From Spongiibacteraceae bacterium (GTDB lineage Bacteria; Pseudomonadota; Gammaproteobacteria; Pseudomonadales; Dasaniaceae): a DNA stretch of 64,000 nt. A program made the translations under genes and the position numbers. Below are positions 6,369 to 17,614 of the stretch, piece by piece. The first letter of the stretch is position 1, and the number at the start of each line of letters is the position of its first letter. Under the pieces are notes generated by a model, which worked only from the letters and a program-made list of their open reading frames with translations, made no database searches and was not told where the DNA came from. The stretch is from the NCBI GenBank assembly GCA_028280715.1, contig JANQLG010000004.1, positions 62,001-126,000 of the forward strand, in the 5' to 3' direction.

Positions 6369-7415
6369 ATGAAATTATCTGATTTCCACTTTGATTTGCC
6401 CGATGAGCTGATCGCTCGCTATCCGATGGTGGAGCGTACGGCTAGTCGTCTATTAGTGCTGGATGGGCAAAATGGTGAAGTTAGTCATCGTCAGTTTGTG
6501 GATCTTGAAAGCCTGCTTAAACCCGGTGATTTGTTGGTTTTCAATGACACTAAGGTATTGCCAGCGCGCCTGTGGGCGATGAAAGAAACTGGTGGACGGG
6601 TAGAGATTCTGGTGGAGCGTGTATTGGATGAGCGTCGAGTGTTAGCCCATGTTCGCGCCAGTAAGTCACCAAAACCCGGTGCTCAGCTTGTTTTGGTGGC
6701 TGATGAGCATGCCGATATTGAGCTGGCCAGGGTTGAAGTGGTGAGTCGGCATGACGCGCTATTTGAATTGGCCTTTGTTGAAGAGACAGCTATGGCCGTA
6801 ATGGCGCGCATTGGGCATATGCCATTACCGCCTTATATTGATCGTGAGGATGAAGTATCCGATCGTGATCGCTACCAAACAGTCTATGGTCAACGTGAAG
6901 GTGCGGTGGCGGCTCCCACTGCGGGTTTGCATTTCACTAAAGCCTTTATTGAAAGGTTGCTTAATAAAGGTGTGGAAACGGCCTTTGTCACTTTGCATGT
7001 AGGGGCGGGCACCTTTCAACCGGTGCGTGTGGATAACATCACTGAACATACAATGCATAAGGAATATATAGAAGTCAGCCAGGCAGTGTGTGATCAAGTG
7101 TTGGCGACGCGTGAGTGTGGTGGCAGAGTGGTAGCGGTAGGAACTACGGCAGTGAGAAGCCTGGAGTCCGCTTCGGCCTCGGGTAGTATCGAGCCCTTTT
7201 ATGGTGATTCGGATATTTTTATTTATCCCGGCTACCAGTTTCACTCAGTGGATGCGATGATCACTAACTTCCACTTGCCGGAATCTACGCTGATTATGTT
7301 GGTGAGTGCCTTTGCCGGCCGAGAAAATGTGCTCAGTGCCTACCAGCAAGCGGTGGCAGAGTGCTACCGTTTTTTTAGTTATGGCGATGCCATGTTTGTT
7401 ACGCCACAGCAGTAA
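6369..7415 (+). CDS. queA: S-adenosylmethionine:tRNA ribosyltransferase-isomerase QueA
   Basis: QueA transfers the ribosyl moiety of SAM to 7-aminomethyl-7-deazaguanine in tRNA, forming epoxyqueuosine. The 348-residue protein has the family signatures [14 protein letters not shown] near residue 60, [11 protein letters not shown] near residue 180 and [15 protein letters not shown] near residue 300. The open frame extends to a TTG at 6357, but the ATG at 6369 gives the standard N-terminus [19 protein letters not shown]. It is followed by tgt, the preceding step of the same queuosine pathway, as in many gammaproteobacteria. Confidence 0.97.
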   Translation: MKLSDFHFDLPDELIARYPMVERTASRLLVLDGQNGEVSHRQFVDLESLLKPGDLLVFNDTKVLPARLWAMKETGGRVEILVERVLDERRVLAHVRASKSPKPGAQLVLVADEHADIELARVEVVSRHDALFELAFVEETAMAVMARIGHMPLPPYIDREDEVSDRDRYQTVYGQREGAVAAPTAGLHFTKAFIERLLNKGVETAFVTLHVGAGTFQPVRVDNITEHTMHKEYIEVSQAVCDQVLATRECGGRVVAVGTTAVRSLESASASGSIEPFYGDSDIFIYPGYQFHSVDAMITNFHLPESTLIMLVSAFAGRENVLSAYQQAVAECYRFFSYGDAMFVTPQQ

Positions 7416-7438
7416 GAGCCGCAATAGTAAGAGAATGA

Positions 7439-8653
<1,215 letters not shown>

Positions 8654-8693
8654 ATAAGCGAAAACTGTTGAGTAAAGGTGAGGAGATTGAAGC

Positions 8694-9008
8694 ATGTATA
8701 AATTATGTTTTTATGTTCCGGAATCCCATCTCGAATCAGTTAAGAATGCGTTGTTTAATGTCGGAGCAGGAAAAATAGGTGATTATGATAGTTGTTGTTG
8801 GCAGACCTTGGGGCAAGGCCAGTTTCGTCCATTAGCGGGCAGTAGTCCTTTCTTGGGAAAACAGGACGAAGTCGAAACCGTTGCAGAGTATAAAGTGGAA
8901 ATGGTTTTTGATGATGTGTTGTTGAATGCAGTGATTAATGCCCTGAAAGAAGCGCACCCTTATGAAGAGCCAGCTTTCGATATTTGGCCATTAACAGTAA
9001 TCGATTAA
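8694..9008 (+). CDS. Small NIF3/YqfO CutA-like domain protein
   Basis: A 104-residue protein equivalent to the CutA-like domain inserted in some NIF3/YqfO proteins. MYKLCFYVPESHLESVKNAL forms the first strand-helix unit and HPYEEPAFDIWPL is the characteristic C-terminal motif. The dinuclear-metal NIF3 domain itself is missing, which is normal for this stand-alone group. Its biochemical role is not established. It lies 40 bases after tgt and may be cotranscribed with it; it converges on a minus-strand gene with only one base between. Confidence 0.85.
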   Translation: MYKLCFYVPESHLESVKNALFNVGAGKIGDYDSCCWQTLGQGQFRPLAGSSPFLGKQDEVETVAEYKVEMVFDDVLLNAVINALKEAHPYEEPAFDIWPLTVID

Positions 9009-9009
9009 T

Positions 9010-9342
9010 TTATTTTTTGGGAAAGGGAATAATATCAGCCGACTGATGGTCAGGATATTCCGCGAAGATTAGGTTTTTTGATGGCGCGTTGAGCGCATAG
9101 CGCATTTCTTCAAAGGATTGTTGCATCATTTGTGATAATTGAATGCAGGCCGCTAAAGGTGTTTTGGCAAGTTCGCGTTTAATATCAATCTGAAATTGCA
9201 GTCCACGTAACCGAGCGCGCAATTCTTTAGGTGCGGAATTAATTTGGCTATTTGTTAATTGGGCACGTAATTGCTCCAACCTTTGTGGGTCGTGTTGGGC
9301 AATATCTAACAGCACATCAAAACTCGGTATATCCTTACTCAT
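9010..9342 (-). CDS. DUF3135 family protein
   Basis: A 110-residue, mostly helical cytoplasmic protein matching the DUF3135 pattern: FDVLLDIAQHDPQRLEQLR at the N-terminus, then APKELRARLRGLQFQIDIKR. The family is common in marine gammaproteobacteria and has no known function. It converges tail-to-tail with the YqfO-like gene, and no separate terminator is visible between them. Confidence 0.8.
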   Translation of the reverse strand: MSKDIPSFDVLLDIAQHDPQRLEQLRAQLTNSQINSAPKELRARLRGLQFQIDIKRELAKTPLAACIQLSQMMQQSFEEMRYALNAPSKNLIFAEYPDHQSADIIPFPKK

Positions 9343-9625
9343 AACTATTTTTTGATAACCACATAACTGCTTGGTTAAGGCTTTTTAATAACAGCATTAT
9401 CTCAAGGGGTTCTTGGATACTAACGCGAAGAAAGGGATGTGTACATCGTTAGCTGATGATAAGCTTTGGAGGTGTTTTTTAGGCTAAAAAAGATAATTCT
9501 ATTTTTATCATTAGCTTATCGGAGATAGTTATATAATTACTTTATCTTTTTTTTGTAACTTTTTCGTATTAAGTCATGTGCATTGTTGTTTTATCGGCTA
9601 ATTTAATATTTTTTGAGGGGGAGTA
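9343..9625. other. Intergenic region with two offset inverted repeats
   Basis: The 283-base divergent gap contains GATAAGCT (9458-9465) matched by AGCTTATC (9513-9520), and AAAAAAGATAA (from about 9485) matched by TTATCTTTTTT (from about 9543). The arms are far apart, so a simple terminator is unlikely. GAGGGGG at about 9616 is the ribosome-binding site of the NUDIX gene. No promoter could be assigned with confidence. Confidence 0.4.
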
Positions 9626-10210
9626 ATGTTTTATACCGCTGAAGCGATTGAACGCTTGCGTCAATGCGGTGCTGATTATCAGCCAGCTAAAATTGAAGGT
9701 GAATATCCTGAGGCAGCGGTATTGGTGCCGCTGGTGGATTTAAAAAATGAATTGCATTTATTGCTAACTCAGCGAGCGTCGCATATGTCGAGTCATGCTG
9801 GTGAGTCGGCTTTTCCGGGTGGAAAAAAAGATGAAGCTGATGAGTCTTTGCTGGCCACAGCCTTGCGAGAAGTCGATGAGGAAATTGGTCTTTCCCATCA
9901 TCATGTTGAACCTATTTTTCAATTGGACCAGCGGCTTAGTAAGCACAAACTTAAAGTAACGCCTTTTGTGGGATTCGCTAATTCGGTAGACAATATTTCG
10001 ATTAATCCCCATGAAATTGCCCAAGTGTTTTATGTGCCATTGTCTTTTTTTCAGGATGAGGACAATATTGAATATCGAGAATATACTCTGCACGGTAACA
10101 ATGTTCGCTCTCCCTGTTTTCATTACCAACAGCATACGATTTGGGGATTGACCGCCAGAGTTGTGGTGGATTTAATGAACGTGGTATTTGATGCAGGACT
10201 AGAACCCTAA
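9626..10210 (+). CDS. NUDIX hydrolase, CoA diphosphatase (NudL/YeaB) type
   Basis: The protein has 194 residues. LLTQRASHMSSHAGESAFPGG is the motif that marks the coenzyme A pyrophosphatase subgroup, and it runs into the Nudix box GGKKDEADESLLATALREVDEEIGL, with the RE..EE metal-binding glutamates intact. The likely reaction is hydrolysis of CoA or acyl-CoA to 4'-phosphopantetheine and 3',5'-ADP. The ATG follows a very purine-rich ribosome-binding site. It heads a run of three small same-strand genes. Confidence 0.88.
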   Translation: MFYTAEAIERLRQCGADYQPAKIEGEYPEAAVLVPLVDLKNELHLLLTQRASHMSSHAGESAFPGGKKDEADESLLATALREVDEEIGLSHHHVEPIFQLDQRLSKHKLKVTPFVGFANSVDNISINPHEIAQVFYVPLSFFQDEDNIEYREYTLHGNNVRSPCFHYQQHTIWGLTARVVVDLMNVVFDAGLEP

Positions 10211-10272
10211 AGCTAGAATCTTTTAATTAACATATGCTAAATATTTCGCGAAAGAATAATTCGAGGTGATCA

Positions 10273-10806
10273 GTGATTTATCATTTAGATAAGTGGTCAG
10301 TGCAATGTAAAGGCGAGTGTTTTATCGCGCCGAGTGCATCAGTAATTGGAAATGTTAGCATCGGCATTGATGCCACAGTTTGGTTTAATGCGGTTATCCG
10401 TGGTGATACTGAACTAATTACGTTGGGTGATGAGAGCAATGTTCAGGATGGTGCAGTATTGCACGCTGATCCAGGATATCCTATGACGTTAGGTCGAGGC
10501 GTAACAGTGGGGCATAAAGCTATGTTGCATGGCTGTACCATTGGTGATTACAGCCTTATCGGCATTAACGCTGTTGTGTTAAATGGTGCCAAAGTTGGCA
10601 AAGGGTGTTTGATAGGTGCCAATGCGTTAGTGACAGAAAATATGGAAGTGCCCGATGGTTCAATGGTGCTGGGTTCGCCGGGGAAAATTAAAAAACAACT
10701 GGGCGAAGAGGCACTTGAGTCATTCAAAAAAAGTGCGCAACATTATGTCGAAAATGGTCGGCGTTTTAGAGCAGGATTAACTATTCAGGATAAAGGTGAA
10801 AATTAA
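10273..10806 (+). CDS. Gamma-class carbonic anhydrase family protein (YrdA-like)
   Basis: A 177-residue left-handed beta-helix protein with hexapeptide repeats ([24 protein letters not shown]). The metal-ligand histidines are visible in LHADPG and [10 protein letters not shown]. Proteins of this family bind metal but often show little carbonic anhydrase activity; the role of YrdA-like members is unclear. The start is a GTG with GAGGTG at good spacing. NUDIX, gamma-CA and DUF1289 form a small conserved group. Confidence 0.92.
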   Translation: MIYHLDKWSVQCKGECFIAPSASVIGNVSIGIDATVWFNAVIRGDTELITLGDESNVQDGAVLHADPGYPMTLGRGVTVGHKAMLHGCTIGDYSLIGINAVVLNGAKVGKGCLIGANALVTENMEVPDGSMVLGSPGKIKKQLGEEALESFKKSAQHYVENGRRFRAGLTIQDKGEN

Positions 10807-10820
10807 GAAGTTATTGCGTT

Positions 10821-11009
10821 ATGAGTGAGGAAGTAAAGTCCCCCTGTATTTCAGTCTGTGTGCTTAACGAAGATGATGTTTGCGAAGGTTGTTATCGCAC
10901 AGCACAGGAAATCACTGATTGGAGTCAGCTCAGTAATGAGCAGAAACAATTAGTGATGAAGCATGTGAAGGAACGGTTTAAGAAATTAAACAAGCATTTG
11001 TTGTTGTAG
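10821..11009 (+). CDS. DUF1289 small cysteine-rich protein
   Basis: A 62-residue protein beginning MSEEVKSPCISVCVLNEDD, with four cysteines in the pattern PCISVC...CEGCYRT that typifies DUF1289 (YdhL-like). The cysteines probably bind a metal or cluster. No function is established. It lies 14 bases after the gamma-CA gene and ends at a strong terminator. Confidence 0.9.
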   Translation: MSEEVKSPCISVCVLNEDDVCEGCYRTAQEITDWSQLSNEQKQLVMKHVKERFKKLNKHLLL

Positions 11010-11044
11010 CGGCTAATAATTGTTGTTAGCCGCTGCATTTTTTT
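11008..11044. terminator. Rho-independent terminator after the DUF1289 gene
   Basis: The 9-bp perfect stem AGCGGCTAA/TTAGCCGCT (11008-11016 and 11026-11034) with a 9-base loop is followed after three bases by seven Ts. The stem begins in the stop codon region of the DUF1289 gene. It sits between convergent genes and mainly serves the plus strand. Confidence 0.88.
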
Positions 11045-11053
11045 GATCTATAA

Positions 11054-11935
11054 CTATTGCCCGCGCACATTCATTTCCATTGAATAGAAACCTTTTACTG
11101 CAGTGATAAATAATGTTTTGTTGTCTTTGCCACCAAAGGTCACATTGGTTGGTGGTTCAGGTATATCTATACTGACAAGCTTTTCCCCAGCTTTGGAATA
11201 TATATGAACGCCATTGCGGGTAATGTATAAGTTGCCTTGCTCATCTATTGTCATTCCATCTGAACCCTGTGTAGCGGCCAGCTTGCGATCGCTTAAGGAA
11301 CCATCGGAATTAATGGTGTAGACATAGGTTTCCTGGGCATCTGATACGTATAATTGTTTTCCATCAACTGTGCCAATTACACCGTTGGGTTTGACTAAAT
11401 TGTCGATCACGCGAATAACAGGGCCACCCGCTGGAGGAATATAGTATATGTGATAGCCATCCAATTCGACGCCGGTGTAGTCGAAATAACGTGGGTCACT
11501 GAAATAGATGCCGCCATTAGGTGATGGCCATAAGTCGTTAGGGCTATTAAATTTTTTGCCTTCATAATTATCGGCTAAAACTGTTATCTCACCCTTTGGC
11601 GACAGTTTGGTGATGCGACGATTGTTATGTTCACAAATCAGTAAATTGCCCTGTTTGTCGAAAAACAAGCCATTGGCACCGCCGCTCTCTTCACGAAAAG
11701 TGGTAAGTTTTCCATCCAAAGACCAAAGATGAATACGATTGTTAGGAATGTCTGAAAAATAGATATTACCTTCTGTGTCACTGGCTGGGCCTTCGGAAAA
11801 TGTAAATCCGTCCGCCAGTTTTTGTAAAGTGGCGTTCTCCGCTATCAGGTTTGATGTTTGCTTTGTTTCTGCATAGCAAAGGATTGATGTTAGAGCGCAG
11901 ACAAAAAATAGTATGGTTTTAAATGTATGATTCAT
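11054..11935 (-). CDS. Exported SMP-30/gluconolactonase (LRE)-type beta-propeller protein
   Basis: The protein has 293 residues and a signal peptide (TILFFVCALTSILCYA, cleavage near residue 22), so it is probably periplasmic. The body is a six-bladed propeller of the SMP-30/LRE family: FSEGPASDTEGNIYFSD, FNSPNDLWPSPNGGIYFSDP and VKPNGVIG carry the metal-binding Glu, Asn and Asp positions. It likely hydrolyses a sugar lactone. AGGAG at proper spacing sets the ATG. It is transcribed away from the minus-strand CorC gene. Confidence 0.85.
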   Translation of the reverse strand: MNHTFKTILFFVCALTSILCYAETKQTSNLIAENATLQKLADGFTFSEGPASDTEGNIYFSDIPNNRIHLWSLDGKLTTFREESGGANGLFFDKQGNLLICEHNNRRITKLSPKGEITVLADNYEGKKFNSPNDLWPSPNGGIYFSDPRYFDYTGVELDGYHIYYIPPAGGPVIRVIDNLVKPNGVIGTVDGKQLYVSDAQETYVYTINSDGSLSDRKLAATQGSDGMTIDEQGNLYITRNGVHIYSKAGEKLVSIDIPEPPTNVTFGGKDNKTLFITAVKGFYSMEMNVRGQ

Positions 11936-12018
11936 TGGGGTCTCCTAATGCGGTAACAAATAGCTCAGCAGAATATTATTAGAAATTATTAATTATGGGC
12001 CTCTGTGGCGATGGGTTC

Positions 12019-13299
12019 TTATGTTTCTTCTGTCGCTTTATCAACACAATAGGCTTTAGCTGTTTGTATGATATTACCTTTAACCGTAAGAATCTCAAAA
12101 CAGTAATTGTCTATTTGAATACCTACACTGGCATCAGGAAATGATTCTAAATGCTCCAGTAATAATCCATTTAAGGTTTTTGGGCCTTCAGCAGGTAATT
12201 CCCATGTTAGTGTTTTATTGATATCTCTAATGGTGGCAGTACCATCGATGATAAATGTGTTATCACCTTGTGAGTGAATGTCTACGCTGCTGTCTTCCAT
12301 GTTGGAGGTAAACTCACCGACTATTTCTTCCAGAATGTCTTCCAGTGTTATCAGCCCTTGAATAACGCCATATTCATCGACTACCAGGCCCATACGGTGT
12401 TTCTGTTGCTGAAAATTCAAGAGTTGGGTGTGTAAGGGTGTGGCTTCAGGAGTGAAGTAAGGTTCTTTGATTTCAATCAGTAAAGCATCGCGATGGAGGT
12501 TGCCATTTTCATCAATTACTCGGCTGGCATTGCGCTGATGCAAAATGCCAACGATGTTATTGATGTCTTCCTGATAGACCGGAATGCGAGTGAAATCCAG
12601 GCTGCGAAGTTGCTGCAGTATTGATTCATCATTGTGGTCCAGATCGATGCCAATAATTTCATTGCGCGGGATCATAATATCTTCAACCGTTGCTTCTTCC
12701 AGGTCGAGGATGTTGAGTAGCATGCCCTGGTGGCGCTGAGGAATATGTGGCCCCGCTTCACCTACGATAGTACGTAATTCGTCGGGGTTGAGCTGTTCAT
12801 TACTGATGTTACTCGTATCAATGCCGACAATTTTTAATAGGTTATTAGTGATATTGTTGATAAGCCAAACGACAGGAAAAAGAATTTTAAACAGCGGCTT
12901 TAAAATATAACTGGCGGGAAAAGCGATTTTTTCGGGATAAAACGCAGCAATTGTTTTGGGGGTTATTTCTGCAAAAATTAAAAAGATCAGCGTCATTACA
13001 ATAGGCCCGGCAACCACCGCTGCAGCTTCACCATATAACCGAGTAACAATAACCGTGAATAGTGCTGCAGCAATAAAATTAACCAGGTTGTTGCCAATCA
13101 AAATTAAGCTGATTAATTTATCTGGTTTTTTTAACAACCAAGAAGCGCGACGCGCACCTTTATGTTTGGTTTTGCTCAAGTGCTTAAGCCGATAGCGATT
13201 GAGTGACATCATGCCGGTTTCGCTACTGGAGAAGAATGCGGAGAGTATGATCAGTATGCCGAGAATAGCAAAAAGCAATTCTAGCGAGAGCTGGTCCAA
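12019..13299 (-). CDS. CNNM/CorC-HlyC family membrane protein (YfjD/CorB-like)
   Basis: The 426-residue protein is an N-terminal DUF21 membrane domain (about residues 5-190, with ILSAFFSSSETGMMSLNRYRLKHL), two CBS domains (about 205-335, IPRNEIIGIDL and GLVVDEYGVIQGLITLEDILEEIVGE), and a C-terminal CorC_HlyC domain. The family includes magnesium exporters and CorB. A TTG start at 13299 is required to keep the membrane N-terminus MDQLSLELLF. It sits next to ypjD and ffh, as yfjD does in Escherichia coli. Confidence 0.92.
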   Translation of the reverse strand: MDQLSLELLFAILGILIILSAFFSSSETGMMSLNRYRLKHLSKTKHKGARRASWLLKKPDKLISLILIGNNLVNFIAAALFTVIVTRLYGEAAAVVAGPIVMTLIFLIFAEITPKTIAAFYPEKIAFPASYILKPLFKILFPVVWLINNITNNLLKIVGIDTSNISNEQLNPDELRTIVGEAGPHIPQRHQGMLLNILDLEEATVEDIMIPRNEIIGIDLDHNDESILQQLRSLDFTRIPVYQEDINNIVGILHQRNASRVIDENGNLHRDALLIEIKEPYFTPEATPLHTQLLNFQQQKHRMGLVVDEYGVIQGLITLEDILEEIVGEFTSNMEDSSVDIHSQGDNTFIIDGTATIRDINKTLTWELPAEGPKTLNGLLLEHLESFPDASVGIQIDNYCFEILTVKGNIIQTAKAYCVDKATEET

Positions 13300-13396
13300 G
13301 GTGGGTGTGATCCTTTATTAATTATTAATATAGGAGCAATATACTGAATAAAAATGATGTCATAAGCAACTGGTGAAGATGATGCATTGTGCAGTT

Positions 13397-14209
13397 TTAT
13401 TGTAGTAATAATTCCAGCACAAATTTGCTGCCAAAGTAGCCTAGCACTAGAGCGACAAAGCCGCCTATGGTCCAGCGTATGGCTGTTTTACCTCGCCATC
13501 CATTTTGATGTCGTCCCCACAGTAACACCGCAAACATGACCCAGCCAAGAAAGCTGAAGAAGATTTTGTGAATCAGGTTTTGGTCAGACAAATCTTCGAC
13601 AAAGAAAACACCGCTGCTGAGAGATAAAGTCAGTAGTACCATGCCAACCCAGATCAACTCGAACAAAATGTGTTCCATGGTTTGTAGCGGTGGCAGAGCC
13701 TGCAATAGCCCGCCAATATGATGATGCTTGAGCAGCCGCTCCTGAATTGCGAGAGTCAGGGCTTGAATGGCGGCAATGGTCATAAAACTGAAGGCTAGAA
13801 ACGAGCTGATCAAATGGCTGAATAGCCCGGATGATAATTGGGTTTCGACAGTAGGTCCGGGCGTGTTGATGATTGACGTGATTATCGAAACGATTGCCAA
13901 CGGTAGTACAACTAACAGAAGGTTATTAACCGGGCGACGTACTAATTCCATCAAGCTTGCCAATACGATAAACCAGAAGATGACAGGAGCAACTCTAAAA
14001 AAGCTTAAGTCAATGGTGGCCATTTCCGACACGGAAGTGTAGATGCCAATACCATGTGCAATCAGGCCAATTACTCCAAAGGCCAATAAAATCGAGCGAT
14101 TGGGCGACGTCAGAGCCTGTTTGTTGATTAAAAACATTCCCTGATAGATAGCCGCTACCATGTAGGAAACAATGGCCAGACCATTAACAAGTGGGGTAAT
14201 ACTCGACAA
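13397..14209 (-). CDS. ypjD: CcsA-like inner membrane protein YpjD
   Basis: A 270-residue protein with about eight transmembrane helices and the Trp/His-rich pattern of the CcsA/CcmF-like cytochrome c assembly family (IWVGMVLLTLSLSSGVFF, FSFLGWVMFAVLLWGRHQNGWRG). Its actual function in bacteria with a separate Ccm system is unclear. The start is a TTG (14209) with GGAG ten bases upstream. It is divergent from ffh, a conserved pairing, and downstream is the CorC-like gene on the same strand. Confidence 0.9.
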   Translation of the reverse strand: MSSITPLVNGLAIVSYMVAAIYQGMFLINKQALTSPNRSILLAFGVIGLIAHGIGIYTSVSEMATIDLSFFRVAPVIFWFIVLASLMELVRRPVNNLLLVVLPLAIVSIITSIINTPGPTVETQLSSGLFSHLISSFLAFSFMTIAAIQALTLAIQERLLKHHHIGGLLQALPPLQTMEHILFELIWVGMVLLTLSLSSGVFFVEDLSDQNLIHKIFFSFLGWVMFAVLLWGRHQNGWRGKTAIRWTIGGFVALVLGYFGSKFVLELLLQ

Positions 14210-14404
14210 AGAGCTATAACTCCTTTTCCTTTTAATTGTGTTAATTGCAATACAAGTTTAATGGCTTGAGCTTCGTCCAGGGTGTGTTCGTTGGGCTCAG
14301 TCAGTTATACTTCAACAGTTTACTTGAAAATTTTCAACTCGGTATGGGTGTTATGCATTAATCTTTTCACTCAGCCCAAAATATTTGAGAAGAATAGCAG
14401 AATT

Positions 14405-15778
14405 ATGTTCGAGAACCTCACGGAACGTTTATCTAATACCCTACGCAGTATTACCGGTCAGGCACGGCTTACAGATGACAATATAAAAGACACTCTGCGC
14501 GAAGTGCGTATGGCCTTGCTGGAAGCCGATGTCGCTTTGCCAGTAGTGAAGGATTTCATTGAGGCGGTAAGGCAGCGTGCTGTTGGGCAAGAAGTCTCTA
14601 AAAGCCTCAGCCCTGGTCAAATGTTCGTCAAAATCGTTAATGACGAATTAGTACAAGTGATGGGTAATGCGGCTGAGCCGTTGAATTTGTCGACTCAACC
14701 ACCGGCAGTGGTGTTGATGGCGGGTTTGCAGGGTGCAGGTAAAACTACTTCTGTTGGTAAATTGGCCAGGATGCTGAAGGAGCAGCAGAAGAAAAAGGTC
14801 ATGGTGGTCAGTGCCGATGTTTATCGTCCGGCTGCGATCAAACAGCTGGAAACGCTTGCCGGTGAAGTCGGGGCAGAGTTTTTTCCTTCCTCTGTTGATC
14901 AAAAGCCAGTCGATATCGTTAATGCAGCCACCCAGGAAGCAAAATTAAGGTTTGTCGATGTGTTGTTGGTCGATACTGCCGGTCGTTTAGCTATCGATGA
15001 GGAAATGATGGCTGAGATCAAAGTATTACACGCTGCCATTAGTCCGATTGAAACGCTGTTCGTCGTCGATGCGATGACAGGTCAGGATGCGGCTAATACG
15101 GCTAAAGCCTTTAATGATGCTTTGCCATTGACGGGTGTCATCCTCACCAAAGCCGATGCTGACAGCCGTGGTGGTGCCGCATTATCTGTGCGTCATATCA
15201 CCGGCAAGCCGATTAAATTCCTCGGTATGGGTGAGAAAACTGAAGCTTTAGATCCTTTCCATCCTGACCGTATTGCCTCTCGTATTCTGGGCATGGGTGA
15301 TGTGCTGTCACTGATCGAGCAGGCAGAACAAAAGCTGGATAAAGCCAAAGCTGAAAAACTGGCGCGTAAAATTCAAAAGGGTAAGCGTTTTGATCTGGAG
15401 GATCTCCGCGATCAACTGCAACAAATGCAGAATATGGGCGGCATTGGCGATATGCTCGATAAATTACCGGGCATGGGCAATATGGCGCAAATGGCCCAAG
15501 CGCAGGTCGACAATAAAATGTTTACCCGTATGGAGGCAATTATTAACTCCATGACGCCGCAGGAGCGTCGCAATCCCGATATTCTCAATGGTTCCAGAAA
15601 GCGTCGTATCACGCAGGGGTCGGGCACCGAAATTCAGGATTTGAACCGTTTGCTCAAGCAACACAAACAGATGGCCAAGATGATGAAGAAGATGAAATCC
15701 AAGGGCGGAATGGCCAATATGATGCGTGGAATGGGAGGTATGATGCCAGGCGGTGGTGGCCGTTTTCCCGGTATGTGA
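14405..15778 (+). CDS. ffh: Signal recognition particle protein Ffh
   Basis: Ffh binds 4.5S RNA and signal sequences of nascent inner-membrane proteins and hands them to FtsY. The 457-residue protein shows the N domain, the GTPase G domain (P-loop GLQGAGKTTSVGKL near residue 105, DTAGRL near 190, TKADADSRGG near 250) and the Met-rich M domain (about 300-457) ending in GGMMPGGGGRFPGM. The frame is open to 14282, but MFENLTERLSNTLR at 14405 is the conserved start. It is followed by rpsP, rimM, trmD and rplS. Confidence 0.97.
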   Translation: MFENLTERLSNTLRSITGQARLTDDNIKDTLREVRMALLEADVALPVVKDFIEAVRQRAVGQEVSKSLSPGQMFVKIVNDELVQVMGNAAEPLNLSTQPPAVVLMAGLQGAGKTTSVGKLARMLKEQQKKKVMVVSADVYRPAAIKQLETLAGEVGAEFFPSSVDQKPVDIVNAATQEAKLRFVDVLLVDTAGRLAIDEEMMAEIKVLHAAISPIETLFVVDAMTGQDAANTAKAFNDALPLTGVILTKADADSRGGAALSVRHITGKPIKFLGMGEKTEALDPFHPDRIASRILGMGDVLSLIEQAEQKLDKAKAEKLARKIQKGKRFDLEDLRDQLQQMQNMGGIGDMLDKLPGMGNMAQMAQAQVDNKMFTRMEAIINSMTPQERRNPDILNGSRKRRITQGSGTEIQDLNRLLKQHKQMAKMMKKMKSKGGMANMMRGMGGMMPGGGGRFPGM

Positions 15779-15986
15779 TACTGATCTGGCCCGATTTGTT
15801 CGCTAAAAGTGATGAATCGGGTTATAAGCTACTGAAATCTAGCAAAAATGTCCTCAAGGTAGTTCCATCTGTCTAGTCTTTCCCGTAAAATACCGCGCCT
15901 TTCCGGGGACTGTATGCCCGGCAATCAAATTTGTTGACTGTGTGGCTTCCTTAGCAAGGCCACCCAAAACCAGGAAAACTAGAGTA

Positions 15987-16232
15987 ATGGTAACTATTCG
16001 TTTATCGCGCGGTGGCTCCAAAAAGCGCCCCTTTTACCACTTGACTGTGACTGACAGCCGCACTTCTCGTGATGGTCGTTTCATTGAGCGTGTTGGTTTC
16101 TTCAATCCTGTCGCTCGTGGCCAGGAAGAACGTCTACGTGTTGATCAGGATCGTGTGGATTACTGGGTTGGCCAAGGCGCCAAGTTGTCTGATCGCGTAG
16201 CCAAGTTGATCTCTGAAAAGGCTGCGGCGTAA
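15987..16232 (+). CDS. rpsP: 30S ribosomal protein S16
   Basis: An 81-residue S16 beginning [19 protein letters not shown], the standard N-terminus. A longer open frame from 15942 adds 15 residues that no S16 has. S16 binds 16S rRNA in the body of the 30S subunit. It is the first gene of the rpsP-rimM-trmD-rplS operon, with 15 bases to rimM. The 208-base gap before it has an imperfect inverted repeat after ffh (CCCGATT/AATCGGG, 15790-15821) but no T-run, so readthrough from ffh is possible. Confidence 0.97.
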   Translation: MVTIRLSRGGSKKRPFYHLTVTDSRTSRDGRFIERVGFFNPVARGQEERLRVDQDRVDYWVGQGAKLSDRVAKLISEKAAA

Positions 16233-16247
16233 CAGATCGATTCAGGA

Positions 16248-16799
16248 ATGACGGTTGATCCAGCCAAGCTAGTTGTTATCGGTAAAATAACAACGGTTTA
16301 CGGCGTCAAGGGTTGGGTCAAAGTACATTCCTATACTGAGCCGATGGAGAATTTCCTCGGCTACAAAGAGTTTTTTATAAAACGCAATAACCAATGGGAG
16401 CCATTGGCGATTGCAAAGGGAAAACACCACGGTAAAGGATTAATCGCTTTAATCGGTGGTGTTGATGACCGCGAACAGGCCAGGTTGTATTGCCAGTGTG
16501 AAGTTGCGGTCAATGTTGATCAGATGCCCAGTCTTGAAGAAGATGATTTTTATTGGCATCAGCTTGAGGGGCTGAAGGTGTATAGCTCTGACGGCAATCA
16601 GCAACAATTAGATAAAGTGCTATTAGGTAAAGTACATCATATGATGGAGACGGGCTCCAACGATGTGATGGTGGTGCGAAGCTGTGCAGGCAGTATTGAC
16701 CGGAAAGAACGTCTGATCCCCTGGTTGCCTGAGCAAGTCATTCAAGATGTTAATCTTGAGCAGGGCACGATAGAGGTTAATTGGGATCCGGAATTTTAA
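16248..16799 (+). CDS. rimM: 16S rRNA processing protein RimM
   Basis: RimM is a 30S maturation factor that acts on the 3' major domain with S19. The 183-residue protein has the RimM domain ([22 protein letters not shown]) and the PRC-barrel half ([16 protein letters not shown] ... [20 protein letters not shown]). It lies between rpsP and trmD with 10-15 base gaps, the usual operon. Confidence 0.96.
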   Translation: MTVDPAKLVVIGKITTVYGVKGWVKVHSYTEPMENFLGYKEFFIKRNNQWEPLAIAKGKHHGKGLIALIGGVDDREQARLYCQCEVAVNVDQMPSLEEDDFYWHQLEGLKVYSSDGNQQQLDKVLLGKVHHMMETGSNDVMVVRSCAGSIDRKERLIPWLPEQVIQDVNLEQGTIEVNWDPEF

Positions 16800-16812
16800 T
16801 CAGGGTGGCATG

Positions 16813-17562
16813 ATGCAAATTGGTGTAATCACGCTGTTCCCTGAAATGCTGTCAGCAGTGACAGATTACGGCATCACCGGCCGGGCAGTGAAACAACAGT
16901 TGCTAACGGTGAAGAGTTGGAATCCTCGTGATTATACCGAGGATAAACACCAAACAGTGGATGATCGCCCTTACGGTGGTGGTCCTGGAATGGTGATGAA
17001 AGTAGAGCCTTTGTGCGACGCTATTCGTGTAGCGCGCAGTGAGCTGGGAGAGGGAGCCAAAGTGGTTTATCTCTCGCCGCAGGGCAAACCGCTGGATCAG
17101 GCGGGCGTCGAACAACTGGCGCAGAGTGAGAAATTGATTTTTATCGCGGGTCGTTACGAAGGTATCGACGAACGTATCATCGAGAAGGAAGTCGATGAAG
17201 AGTGGTCCATTGGTGACTACGTATTAAGCGGCGGAGAGCTGGCGGCAATGGTGATGATTGATGCTATTGTCCGGCAAATTCCCGGTGCTTTGGGGCATGA
17301 GCAGTCTGCACAGGAAGATTCCTTTGCAGAAGGCTTACTGGATTGCCCGCACTACACCAGACCCGAGCAGTTAGCAGGGCAATCAGTACCGGAGGTGCTG
17401 TTAAGTGGTGACCACGAGAAAATCCGTCGTTGGCGTTTAAAACAAGCGTTAGGACGAACCTGGTTGAGACGACCAGAATTGTTGGAAGGCAGAGAGCTGA
17501 CCGACGAAGAAAAAGTATTATTGGCGGACTTTCAAGCAGAACAAGCTGATAGAGGTCGCTAA
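16813..17562 (+). CDS. trmD: tRNA (guanine-37-N1)-methyltransferase TrmD
   Basis: TrmD makes m1G37 in tRNAs that read CNN codons, preventing +1 frameshifts. The trefoil-knot SAM site is clear ([41 protein letters not shown]), and the C-terminal helical domain ends [16 protein letters not shown]. Two adjacent ATGs (16810 and 16813) are possible. The second gives the canonical [12 protein letters not shown] and better spacing from AGGGTGG. Confidence 0.97.
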   Translation: MQIGVITLFPEMLSAVTDYGITGRAVKQQLLTVKSWNPRDYTEDKHQTVDDRPYGGGPGMVMKVEPLCDAIRVARSELGEGAKVVYLSPQGKPLDQAGVEQLAQSEKLIFIAGRYEGIDERIIEKEVDEEWSIGDYVLSGGELAAMVMIDAIVRQIPGALGHEQSAQEDSFAEGLLDCPHYTRPEQLAGQSVPEVLLSGDHEKIRRWRLKQALGRTWLRRPELLEGRELTDEEKVLLADFQAEQADRGR

Positions 17563-17614
17563 ACGATTTAACACTAGCTGTGAAGCTATTTACAGGAAAC
17601 TTTAGGAGCCAGTC

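Noticed and set aside
15790-15821. Terminator between ffh and rpsP
   Set aside because: The CCCGATT/AATCGGG stem has a long loop and no T-run.
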